The notes beneath the pieces were generated by a model, which was not told where the DNA came from, made no database searches, and saw nothing but the letters and a program-made list of their open reading frames with translations. Shown piece after piece: positions 23,701 through 35,177 of a stretch of DNA of 64,000 bases. Within the stretch, counting starts at the first letter, position 1; each line of letters opens with the position of its first letter. Origin of the DNA: Cercis canadensis (Eukaryota > Streptophyta > Magnoliopsida > Fabales > Fabaceae); the NCBI GenBank assembly GCA_003255065.1, contig QAOA01005269.1, positions 56,836-120,835 of the forward strand, in the 5' to 3' direction. The translations under genes and the position numbers were made by a program.

Positions 23701-26700
23701 GATCATTCTATCCATGCAAGTTAAGTTCCTCTTTCTGAAACTTTGCGATGGCTTGGAAATGGCAGATGTGTTCCATAATTCCATTGCATGAACTCGAAAA
23801 GTTACATTATCCTTTCCATCTCTTTCACAAATTACAATTGTACAAGGTACAAAACTATCTAAAAGTAGAATTATTTTGCATATTATCTTAAATGATGTTA
23901 AGACATAATATACTTGTACACTTGATCACCGTTGTGGCTGAATATTGTTCAAGTGTTTTTCTCTTTGTTTTCTAAACACGGTTTGAGCTAAATTATTACG
24001 TTATATGTTATTGTGCAGAGTGTAGAATTGTTTCTTTGAACTTAATTATCTTTTTGCCACTGAACTAATCATGTGATGTTCTCTAAAAATCTCAGTTTTG
24101 AGCTATTGCTACTTGGATTGTCTTGTAGCATTTATAATTCATAGTCTGTAGAGTTGCGATACTGTTAATTTTGAAAGTTCTTAAACTTCTGCAATATCTG
24201 CTTCCATACTGTACGTAGTATTCATTGAAGTTTTATCACAGTTGATGAATAGGAGATCGGAGTGCACATCTCTTTCATCTGACAGTGAATTCCCTGATAG
24301 TATATGGTCCCTGGGACCTGTTCGCAGGTAAATGATATCAATGTCTTCATTCTTCTGCCATTTCATCATACATTGTCTTAAAACTTCATAAATTATGAAA
24401 TTGCCATTATATGGAAACCCCCAAAAAGAACTTCTGGAATAGGATTTAACAGGGAGGCAACATTTTTTATCCTTTTAATTATGGTATAAATTAGTTTATT
24501 AAAGTTATGATTTGAAGCAGGTGGATCATGATATTTAGATTGTAATCAACCATATATATATATATATGCCACCTTTAAGCTATAACCTTAGTAGTATCTG
24601 CGTAAGTCTGAGCAGGGTATATTCTTTTAGTTGAAATCGTCTGTAATTGCAAATTGATTATAGTCATCTCAACCACCGTTAAGCTATAATCTTAGTAGCG
24701 TCTGCATAAGCAAGCTATATTCTTTTAAATGAAATCCTCAGTAATTGGTGAATTGAATATAGTCATCCCCACCACCATGCAGGAAGTTTGTATAACTGCA
24801 TATGCCATGGTATTGACTGCTAAGATTAGCAAGATTGAATCTTGCATGACAAGGAAATGAGCATAGCATTTTGTCTGGTAATAGGGGGTGATGAATTTTG
24901 GTTCCTTGAGGAAAGGAGTGTGCGGCCCTTTGGAAGTGTGCTCTCTGGTGTTTTATGGTTGGAGTGTAAGGCTAGAAATTTCTATCGTAGTGTCTATTTT
25001 TTTGTGATAGAATGATCTTTTTTTTTTTTAAAAAAAAAATTTTCTCAACGGGTGTCTAGAAATAGTTTCCTTGGGGGGTTTCCACTAATGGCATTTGAAG
25101 AGGGATTGGAGATCTCTTCTGAGCTAATATTTTCAACTTGGTTTCCATTGTTTCGTCGTTTAGTTTCTTTCAGAAAAAAATTTGTCCTCCTGCTTAATAT
25201 GTCTCTTTGTTTTCCTTAATAAAGTTTTCTTCTATAAACAAAAAAATAGATGAAATTCAGTGCTTCAATTCCAATGTCAATGTGATTCTTGAGGACCTTT
25301 CTGAACCCATAAGCCATGGAGAAGCCTTTTGATAACCTTTTTCTATATGGAAGGGATATGCATTCAGCAGCTTAAAAAACTTCCAAGGGGAGAAACTGGA
25401 TCAATTTCCCCCCCCCCCCACAAAAAAATCCTTTGAGCATCTTACAAGATATAATGTTGGCCTAAAGAAATTCTTACTTGATATAACTGGTGACAATGTG
25501 GGAAGCTTTATACTTAAAATTTCAAGTTTCTGTCTAACTGTTGAGTATTCATTTCATGTCACCACTTGACAGATGCCTCTTGCCATGGTCCTTAAATGAT
25601 TTCCAAGTTGGGATTGTGTTACATATTTGAGTCAGATGTTTAATGTTCATTTGGTATTATTCCATTTGAGTTTTAAATATTTTCAGCTGTATATGTATTG
25701 ATGCACGTGCAATTTCTTTTTAAAAACTATGGTAGGATTGTTTTATAGTCCCTTTAATACCAACCTGCATTTAAATCTCAACATCCCTTGGTCAAGGATG
25801 TCAGTAATTGAAACCTAATTCTATAGCTTAGTTGTTTCTTGATTTTAGGAATTATGCGGAGGTTCTCTCTACTTCTGACGCTCATTGTCCCATTAACCCT
25901 GGAACTATAAAGTCAGATCTTCCTCAGAAGGTGTTGGAATCTCTGTTCAAAATTTCCAAAAGCACTGAACATGACAAAGATACCATGAATTGGAGGAATG
26001 TAGTAAAGAAAATGCAGTCCTTGGGACCTGAGTTTGATTTTTGTCCACAGGGTGCAGAGCCTCAGCAGCATACTTATGGTATTTTATATAAACTTTGCTA
26101 TGCTCAACATTTGCTTATGTATACTGGCTCTTCTTAAACCACATCCTTCGGCCTATTTTCCACTTTATTCAACTATAGTTTTCTGACCTTCAAGAGTTAT
26201 TAATGTGTCATGTGATTTGGATGGCCCTGTGGCATGCCAATTTTTCTTTTTCCTTTGTTTTTATGATGTCATGGAAGCGTTGGATTATGAGTGACTAGCA
26301 AGAATGTTGCTTGCACCATATGTTCTGTCATTTGTCTCAATTTAAGGGTTAGGTGAGGACATGCATCCATGTATGCTTATGTTGATGGAAAGAAAGTAGT
26401 TTTCTATTGGTTTCCATTGTGCTATAATTAAAAATCTCAATTATTTAAGTGGGTTATACAAGAAAGAAAAGTCTGGGTTGAAGTTGTTGATGATAAAATA
26501 CACAGCAATGGTTACTAACACTTCCTACTACACAACTACATTCATCACCTGCTAGTTCTCTCTCTCTCTGTCTCTCTCTCTCTCTCACACACACACACGT
26601 TTTGGATTGATGACATTGTTTTTTTTGTTTTCTTTATTTTCTTCATTTATTTTTTTAAAATTGTCTTTGCTTTGGTGGATATCTTATCCTCCTATTTACT

Positions 26701-29700
26701 TGCAATCCTTCTTTCATCTATCGCATAAAATTTGTTTTATTTCTTTTCTTCTTTTGTTTTTTCCCCTCTTTTTCATTATATGTATCTTTCGAGTGCATAT
26801 GATTCTTTTATCCTTCCATAGATCCAATTTTGATCAAGAATGATCTGATGCACTACCCAAGTCTATGCATAGCAGGAAAGAAGACACCACAGGGGAAAAG
26901 GTAAAAGTAACTGGCAGCTTAGACTTCAAAACACCACTCCTGCATGGCAGCTTTTCTAATGTGTGGTATTCACAAAAAGTGGAAAAGAGAAAAGGTTCAA
27001 AGGACTACTGAAGTTGAAGGAAAAGTCCACCAATCACAAGATGAATAAATAGGAAACCATTGTTCAAAGTTTTCAATTTTTTTTTTACTTTGTTGTAAAT
27101 GTTCCCTATGTTGTGAAAAGCGCTGTTCTTTGCATCATTATGCATACTCAACAAACAAGCTGGCTTTACTCTTTAAGCTTTTTCACCATTACCAACCTTC
27201 TATTTTCATGAGGCCAGAAAAACATATAATGCTCAATTAGTGATTATAAAGGGCACTGGAGAGATAAAAATAAATCGGTGAATTACCCCAAAGGAACGGT
27301 ATTCAACTTTTAGGACCCATAAGGAACATTAAACACTTCTTGAACTAGCTAACCTCAAACTTTTGAACTGATTAATTACTTGTTTCCTTAGAATTCTAAA
27401 GTTTTAAGTTATCCCTCGGTCATTCACCAAAAGTAAATTGCTATTAGATGTGTTTGCTGGACAACAAGGAAATGATTTACTTTTGCTGTGGTATTCATGC
27501 ACTACAGTGGCTAATTACCTTGATTTCTGTACATTCATTTACACATACATAGATGATGGATCTGTCTCTGTGTATGCGTGTTTATTGTTCATTATAATTT
27601 GATAATCGATTGAAGATCCTATTCTTTTTGCAAATTGAACAAGTTCTATTGTTTGCCTTAACTGCTGCTCAGGGTATCCAAGCTTGCTGATTTCCATATG
27701 ATAGGGCTGGTTAAATTGAGTACCATATTTGCTGTCCATATTTGGTGATAGTGATTAGTCATCATTCACTTAACAGCATTAAAAAAGATAGCTGTTCTCT
27801 GCTCTCTCCCCCAAGGGCTTTTTGTTTTTTTTGTGGGGGGCAGACGGTGGGTTTCGATTTTTTTTTGTGATGGCTTTGCTCTGTGGAAAATGTTGATAAT
27901 AATTGGACATTTAAGTAAATTATTATGATTTCTTGGGTTTTCTTTTCTTTCTCTTTATATATATTCTTAAATAAGGTGACTTCCTTGATATTATTTAATC
28001 ATATCAATTTCCTTACTTTAGTTTTTTCTGGTTTGTAGCTAAAGGAGATGAATACAATGTGTTCAGGGAAGGTGCAAAGGAGCACTGGGATTCAATGAAA
28101 TCATGCTATCAGAAAGTAAGTCCACTTTTGGTCTTTCCCTTTAATTTATATAACTTTTTGATCTTTAAGCCCTAGCTTTAGAGCTCAAATGTAATTTTTA
28201 AGAATGTCAAAGGGGCAACACAATTTTGCAGGCTGCAGCAGCATATACCAAAGGAGATAGAGCATATGCAGCATATCTTTCTGACCAGGTAAATTCTTCT
28301 TTGGGAAGAACAGTGCAAAATTTCTGTGTTCAACTTTTAGCATGCCTGCTTTATGGGATGGTTGTGTATAATTTTCCTTGTTTTCAGCTACATCTTCCTT
28401 GATATTGCTTGTAGTGTAGTCTCCATTACTTATAAGCTGCTAAATCTGGAGGACTGATTCGTTAGAAAACAAAATAGATACACATTCAAAAAAAGAACGG
28501 AGATTGACTAGATTGGTTGTTTCTTCTAAATATGTAGCCAAACACTAATGCTTCCTTTTTTCCTCTGTAAATTATTCTTTATCCTTTATTTGTTCTTTGC
28601 AGTATATGCTTGGTAGTATGGAAATGAGATCCAAATTCTTGAGAGTCTTGTCTCTTCTTCTTAGTGTCCATTTGCTTTATGGAAAATTAGTATTATTTGG
28701 TATTTAGTGCAGTATCATCAATGGCCAAAAAAATAAGTGCATTATCATTTTCCTTTATTTATGATGTATTTGACAAAACTAAGTTTCTTCTTTTATACCC
28801 CTCTTAACATTAATATGTAAAGTTCTAGTTTGGTGATATGATAGTCAATTTGCATTTATAGAATTCTGTATTACTCCTCTTGAAGGTATTGTCATTGCGC
28901 ATATACATGAGATTATCCTGATAATGTCTATAAAAGTTCTGCTGGTTAGGCAAAGACTGCTTTTGCCTGTGGTGGTTTATTTGTAAATCAACAATGTTTT
29001 GTGTATTGCTGAGCGTGGGTTTTCTTGTTATAAAATACTAACTATATTTGCTTCTGGCCAGGGAAAGGAACAAACTAAAAGGGCTCAGAAGGCAGAAGCA
29101 AAGGCAAGCCATGACATATTTATAGCTAGGTTTGTGAATCACTTTGAAGAGCAGAGCAATAGAACTGTCCGTTTTTCACCTTTACATTTCATACTCTTGC
29201 TTGTATTAAGCTATTGTAAGTGATATGCAGAAACAAGGGTATAGAAAATGTGATAACAATTGATTTGCATGGGCAGCAAGTCAAACCAGCAATGAGAATG
29301 CTGAAACTTCATCTCCTCTTTGGATCATACGTTCCTTGTAAGCATTTGCAAAGCCCCAAGGATCTTACATTTTCTTATGCCTTTAGACTAAACTATCATT
29401 GGCACTTGAATTGCATTCTTATTTGTTCACCTTATCTAATTACGTCATATGTCTGTTTCAGCTGTTCGGATACTAAGGGTTATCACAGGATGTGGGTCAC
29501 ATGGTATGGGAAAGTCTAAGCTAAAACAATCGGTATGGTATAAACGATCCAGTTCCATCTAATCCCTTCATGCTCTGGGATTTGCTGAGATAATGTTTGA
29601 TACTGTAATATCCTCTAGTCATGTGCTGGCTTATATTTTTTAACTTGGTTACTGGAATGAAAGTGACCTTATTCCATGGTGTTGTACAAGTCACAGTTAA

Positions 29701-32468
29701 AGTAGTTGTTTGGCAAGGACTATGTCAGCCATTTCCATCTATATTTTTATAAAAAATTAGTTATCAGAGTTTGCACATGTAGATATTCTTTTGAGGAGAT
29801 TTTACTCGAGAGACTAGTTGGAGGTATTACTAGTGCTTATAAGATCATAACTAATGTCTTATTATCCCTCAGGTTGACTCGGGTTCTAGAAGACATGATT
29901 TTGGAGGCATAAAGTGCCTTTGTTGTAGGTGGACAGATCTTGCCTGAGCTTTTCTGGCTAATGAACTGGTGAAGATGTTAGGTATTGTGGAGGAAAGGCC
30001 CGAGATTTTACTTCAGTATTTATGAGGGCTTGTGATAGTGAGTTGGGGTTTTGTAGGCAATTTTTTTTTCTTCTATGTTGTTGGGGTGTTCGCTGTAGGG
30101 AGTGGATTCAATGTTTTCTTTGAATGGTAACCTTTTCTGTTACTGTCAATGGACAATGGACAATGGAGAAAGCTAAATCCCTGTCTAGTCTGTGGTGTTT
30201 GCCAGGAATATCCTCTGTCTCAGTTCTTGTTCACTTTAGCTATAGATTTAATGGATAGGATGCTTTTGTGGGGTTCAAGAGTGGGTTTTGATGTAGAGGT
30301 CTGAGATGCAGCTTGCATAAAATGCTATCTTTTCCTCCTCAAAAGTCGGGAAAAATTTGTTTGAATGTTCTTTATCTTTTGCAGGTGTATTGCTTTTGGT
30401 CTTCATATTAATTTGGCAAAAAGGGGTCTGGCAGGTATTAATGTAGAGGATAGGGTAGTGAGGAGTTGGCAATAGAGATTAGGTGTGGGATTTCACAGTT
30501 GCTGCTTACTTACTTGAGCATGCTCTTAGGTGGCAACCTGCATGCTACTTTGTTTTGGGATCTTGTTCAAAAATTACTAAAAGGTTTGATGGTTGGAAGC
30601 GTGCATAATTCTTGTTAGATGATCATATCACTCGTGTTCAGACCATTTGTCTGGTATCCCTATCTCCTCTCTTTCTCTTTTTACTATTCTGGTGGGAATT
30701 CTATCCAGGATTCAGGTCAATTTGTCCAGTATCCTGATCTATCTTTCTCTTGTTAGAGTTCCATTGGGAACAGCAGAGTGGAAAGTCATGAGGGTTTGGT
30801 TGTGGCCTGGGATTGGAGATACTAGATGAGAGCATTTAGGAGGCAACCAAGAATCTGGCGTACCTAGGGAGTTAAGCAATTATGACATGTTTCTTGTCAC
30901 ATAGGTCGACCATAACAATGGGCCTACATTAGTGACACTGGACAGGAAAGCCTAGAATAAATCTCAAGAGATAGTTAGATTTAAAGAATGGGCAAAAGGT
31001 ATCTGAACACAGTGAAAAGGTGGTTGATTCATCAGGCAAATAGGTCTTCTGGTTTAAACAACTGGGAAAGAAGAAGGAAAACTTGGGCAATAATATAAGA
31101 CTCTAGGACACCAAAATAACATAAACCTAACGCCATACTATCCATGACCAGTAAATATGGAAATTACCAAAATACTCCTAATACCAATAATTTATAATCA
31201 CCCCACCAAAATACTAATTCAAACTTGTGAATCCTGCGTCAATTAGAATGGATGGAATACCTAGATTGGGATCAATGTGTGACTCTGTATAAATTCATCT
31301 TATTGCTGTGTATTCCCTTTTATAAGCTGCAAGTAGGTGATGGCTCTTGGTTTGTTTTTGGGATTATTTGTGGGTAGGGGACAGGACACTACTTGTTTTG
31401 ATCTTTTAAAACAGTATTTCCTTTCATTGATGCAGTAGACTCCCCATTGCTTGCATCATAACTCACAAGGTCCTTGTTCTTAATGGAATTTCATTTCTTT
31501 AGGAATTTTAATACTAGGGAAACCTTAGACTTTGGTTGTTGCTTTGCCTTCTTGATTCTTTTCATTGTTCCTATCTCCTACATAAAAGATTGGTCCTTGG
31601 GTTCCTCTAGAAATTTCACTTTTAAATTTTATACTTGGTACTTGATTTTGAGTCCAACCTGTCAAAATCTTTTCAAGCTCTTGTAAATTTTAGGCTCCCT
31701 CAATGGGCTCAAACATTAGGGTTTTTGTTTAGACTATAATATGAACAAGATTAACATAGGATCTGTTACAGTCTTACAGATGAGGAGGCTGCATAAGGCC
31801 TATTTCCTGTTGCTTGGCAGATTTGGAATGAGCTTTTTTTTTTGGTTTACTTAAGGAGGATTCCTTGCCCTCCAATTTTGTTTGCTTCTAATAAATTCTT
31901 ATTTTATCCACCAAAAAGAATTAGTAATCTTAGTAGGAAAATGACCTGATTAAATGTTATGGACAAATTAAAGCCATTCAACTGCGAGATTGAATTGGAC
32001 AGTTGCTTGGTTCTATAGTTTAGCAAGATTTTTTAAAGCAAAATACCTCACTGATATGCACTGGACCTTGTTTCAGATTGAGCATCTTCAAAGTGACTTT
32101 GAAATCAAAGCTAAGGTTCTTTTTGTCAGTCATTCTAATTAGATTGGTCTCTGGAGTCTTTACCTTGATTACATTTGATCCAGACCAAGAATTATTGGAT
32201 TCTCACCCATATGAACTTCCTGCTCGTCTGTGTGACTGAGTTATGATTTATTGTTAAATTTTTGTAATTATTATTCCTTGTGCCTTGAAGGGACAAAAGC
32301 TATGTTTCTAAATGTTGGTTCCTTATTTGCTCCATGCAGGTCATAAAACTTTTGGAACAGGAGGCTATTGAGTGGAGTGAAGAGAACCGAGGAACTGTGT
32401 TGATTAAACTCAATGGATACAGAGAGTTTAGCTTTCTGGACAAGGATAATGATAGTTATAGTGATTGA
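20740..32468 (+). CDS. DUF1771 and SMR (small MutS-related) domain protein, 11 exons
   Basis: Predicted 514 aa, close to Arabidopsis At5g58720. Exons: 20740-21310, 22033-22058, 23012-23134, 24242-24327, 25849-26078, 28039-28115, 28232-28288, 29062-29129, 29231-29337, 29462-29532, 32340-32468. All introns are GT-AG and frames join without a stop. The N-terminus is Lys/Arg-rich (possible nuclear signal), followed by a CUE/UBA-like helical segment (about residues 40-80) and a Ser-rich linker. DUF1771 occupies about 345-411 (KGDEYNVFREGAKEHWDSM, YTKGDRAYAAYLSDQGKEQ). The SMR domain follows at about 415-500 with IDLHGQ and TGCGSHGMGKSKLKQS. SMR domains bind or cleave nucleic acids in characterised proteins; the role of this plant subfamily is not settled. 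I chose the ATG at 20740 because the in-frame upstream codons are GTG only. Exon 2 is a 26-nt microexon. Intron 10 (2.8 kb) holds a LINE fragment. Confidence 0.93.
26557..26599. repeat. (CT)n(CA)n compound microsatellite in intron 5 of the SMR gene
   Basis: A CT run with one G interruption passes directly into a CA run. It lies within the 1.96-kb intron between exons 5 and 6. Confidence 0.9.
29800..31890 (+). pseudogene. Decayed L1-type LINE reverse transcriptase in intron 10
   Basis: Translated pieces on the plus strand follow the order of a plant L1 ORF2. They are SAYKIITNVLLSLRLTRVL and then SAFVVGGQILPELF (29825-29965), PLSQFLFTLAIDLMDRM (about 30210-30265), INLAKRGLAGINVEDRVVRS (about 30405-30470) and LGGNLHATLFWDLVQKLLK (about 30525-30585). 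A tail at 31335-31380 (GDGSWFVFGIICG) resembles the post-RT region. Stops and frameshifts are frequent. Between about 30840 and 31330 I see no LINE motif. It has the same orientation as the host gene. No poly-A tail or target duplication could be fixed. Confidence 0.75.
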
Positions 32469-33263
32469 CTAAGCATGTTGTATTAACTAACTGCAGGCAT
32501 ATTAGCTTGTATTTAATGTTGTAATTAGGGCTGTGACATCTGCGTTAGGTGCTTAGTTTGTCGTCCAAGCTTGTCTGTAAGTTCCTTCGACAGAATGGAT
32601 CTGTTCAAGTATAGTATCTATCCGTACTTCTAACATGGTGAGCAGGATACTTTGAGTATTAATCATGTAGAACCTGTAAATTTGTTGTCCAGTCCTAGTC
32701 TGAACTAGATATTGTAGGTTAGTGACCTGAGGTGCTACCATGTTCACATGGGTATGTAATGACAAAAATCTAACTTCAGGAATTGTCTTATAATTCCTCC
32801 TTTTCTTGTCCTCTGGGTTTTATAAACACTTATCATTCTTATTTGATTGCAGTGGAGTTAGTTTTAGGGATTTGAGAATTAGCTCTCTGTCATTTATTAC
32901 TCGTTATAGAAAGCTTTTATACACTCATAGCCATGCTGAGTCTCATTTCTTTGATTTATTTCAATTTTTTTTAACTAACTCCTGCTACAACAAGGGCTTG
33001 GTACAATATATTGGATATTTTCATTTTAGTTTCATGATAAGCATTTTTTCATTTGAGGTATTAATTACGATAGAAGAAACGAGCAATCGTGCCTGATTGT
33101 TCTTCAGAGCAATAAGATGCTTAATACATGCCTTTTATCTATTAAATTAAGGTTATAATAAGATTTAAATATGCTTGCAAGTTGAAGGACTACAGGGATA
33201 TATAAATTTCAACCTTACTATGTTTGCAAAACCAGATCAGAAGCTTCTGAATAATAAATTAAT

Positions 33264-33801
33264 GGCTTAATTGCAATTTTGGTCCCCCTATTTTAACCAC
33301 TTGAACGTTTTAGTCTCCCTTCTTTAAAAATAAACTATTGAGTCTCTCTATATTCATAAAATGTACAAGTTTAGTCCATTTATCTTTAAGTCAAAATTCT
33401 TAGGTTTATTTCAAGGTGTAAAGTTCTCTGATTTATAATTTCACCGTTCAGATTGAAGAACTACGTCTTGTGAATCTCCCAATTAAATTTCAGCTCGATC
33501 TAACGGTGAAAAAGTCTAAATTTTGTGGTTAGATGAAAAAGTATGATTTTGGTATTTTGGGCTGAGTCCCACCGTTAGATCGAGCTAAAATTTAGTGAGG
33601 AGGTTCATAAGATGTAGCCCTTCAATCTGAATGGTGGGATTATGAATCAAAGAATTTTAAACCTTGAAATAAACCTAGAAATTTTGACTTAAAGATAAAT
33701 GAACTAAAATTGTACATTTTATGAATATAGAGGGACTCAATAGTTCATTTTTAAAGAAGGGGGACCAAAACGTTCAAGTGGTTAAAATAGGGAGACCAAA
33801 A
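33264..33801. mobile_element. Fold-back MITE, Mutator-type, copy B
   Basis: The element begins GGCTTAATTGCAATTTTGGT and its two halves are inverted copies, as in copy A (2281-2936), to which it is similar throughout. The right end stops at GACCAAAATT, about ten bases short of the full inverted terminus. Accordingly no 9-bp flanking duplication is visible, and the end was probably deleted. It lies about 0.8 kb beyond the stop codon of the SMR gene. Confidence 0.8.
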
Positions 33802-34269
33802 TTAATAGTAGTTGACTGTTATTCAGTGTTTCGTTGGAAAATACTTTCCTCACGCCAGTTTCATGCTTGCAATTGTTTTGAATTCTACGTCGTATGCATG
33901 GAGAAGCTTGATGGAGGGGCAAGTGGTTATGTTTAGGCTCGATGGAGAATTGTTAATGGAGTAATGTTTAGGCTTGTGTTATGTTACATTGAGCAATATA
34001 TAAAAGCTCACTTATTTTCACAATCAGTTTTGTTAATGTCATAACTTATTAATAAGAAAAAATGTATATAGATTATAATGGCCTTATGTTAATTAAGAAC
34101 AATTAAGATAATAAATAAAGAAATTTCTTATTAATTAGTTGGGAATATTGAGAAAATGGAGATTTAAATTTGGAACCTTAACTTTTTTGAAAGATTCCTA
34201 AATCAGTTGTATTGTTTGTGATCTATATTTATACTATATATAAATGTATTGATGACATAAAACTTTTAC

Positions 34270-34469
34270 AGGGATTATATAATACTATATGTGTATGTTA
34301 TATTACACTGACATAATAAGTATACGTAATTTTTATATTTTATTTGATATAAAATTAATTTATCTTATTTTTTCAAAAAAACTTAAAAATAGTTAATTTG
34401 TATACATGTCATTCATACATTAACTATTCTTATGTAGTATGATATACAACAAAGTATCTAAGAAACCTC
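34270..34469. mobile_element. AT-rich MITE, ATGTAGTATGACATAC family, copy 1
   Basis: It shares its full length with 38372-38583, starting near GGGATT and ending AAGTATCTAAGAAACCTC. It is partly palindromic (TATGT...ACATA motifs). It is non-coding and no clear target duplication was found. Confidence 0.55.
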
Positions 34470-35177
34470 AACTTTTAAATTGTGAAAACTACCTCTTTAT
34501 TAACCATTTTTCCCGTCTTCCTTGGTCTTTTTGACTAAAACACACAGCTTAGCAAAGAAATAAAACCCTAAAACAAAATCCTATCTTGTGCTTTGGTACA
34601 ACACAGTTTGGCAGCCACGAGTTTCATCGTTTTGCTTGTGGATTCTCTCACTGTTCGAGAATTGATTCAATTAAAGCTGGCACGTCAAGTTCATGGATTC
34701 ATTTTATATGGCATTCTTTTGTTGTTAAAATCCCACATGTTTCTCATTCTTTCACAGTCAGGTAGGTCTTCTCTCGAATTTAATTTAATTTTTTTTTTCC
34801 CATCCCCAACCCTTTAAACGCTACTTTTAACTATTACCAACTTGTATCTTCATTGTCGTAATGGCCATTTTATTAAAAGGAAAGAAAGTAACAGAAACAG
34901 GGCTGAATTAAAAGATCAATTCTAGGTTTTCCCAATCCCCCAACAAAACAAAAAACACTAACCCCTTCGAACACAGTCACACATCCATATACTTTTAGCA
35001 TTTTATTAAGAAATAAAGGGCGAGTTTGTTTATCCTATCCATGCCAAAAGGAGAAAAAAAATGGAATTGGTATGCCCGTTGCTTGCATTGTTGATGCTAC
35101 ACATACAAACAGCTAGATCTTGTAAACCATGAACAACAACCCACTATAAATTTACAAAATTTTATGATTCATTTTCT
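34470..35177. other. Intergenic between SMR and CAP10 genes
   Basis: No supported gene. It includes the 3' flank of the minus-strand CAP10 gene. The ORF at 34593-34817 has no recognisable similarity. Confidence 0.45.

Noticed and set aside
28406..28414. CTTGTAGTG in an SMR intron, looking like an inverted CACTA end
   Set aside because: It lacks the following purine tract and subterminal repeats. It shows that this 9-mer occurs by chance here, which is also why the candidate right end at 62606 is held as uncertain.
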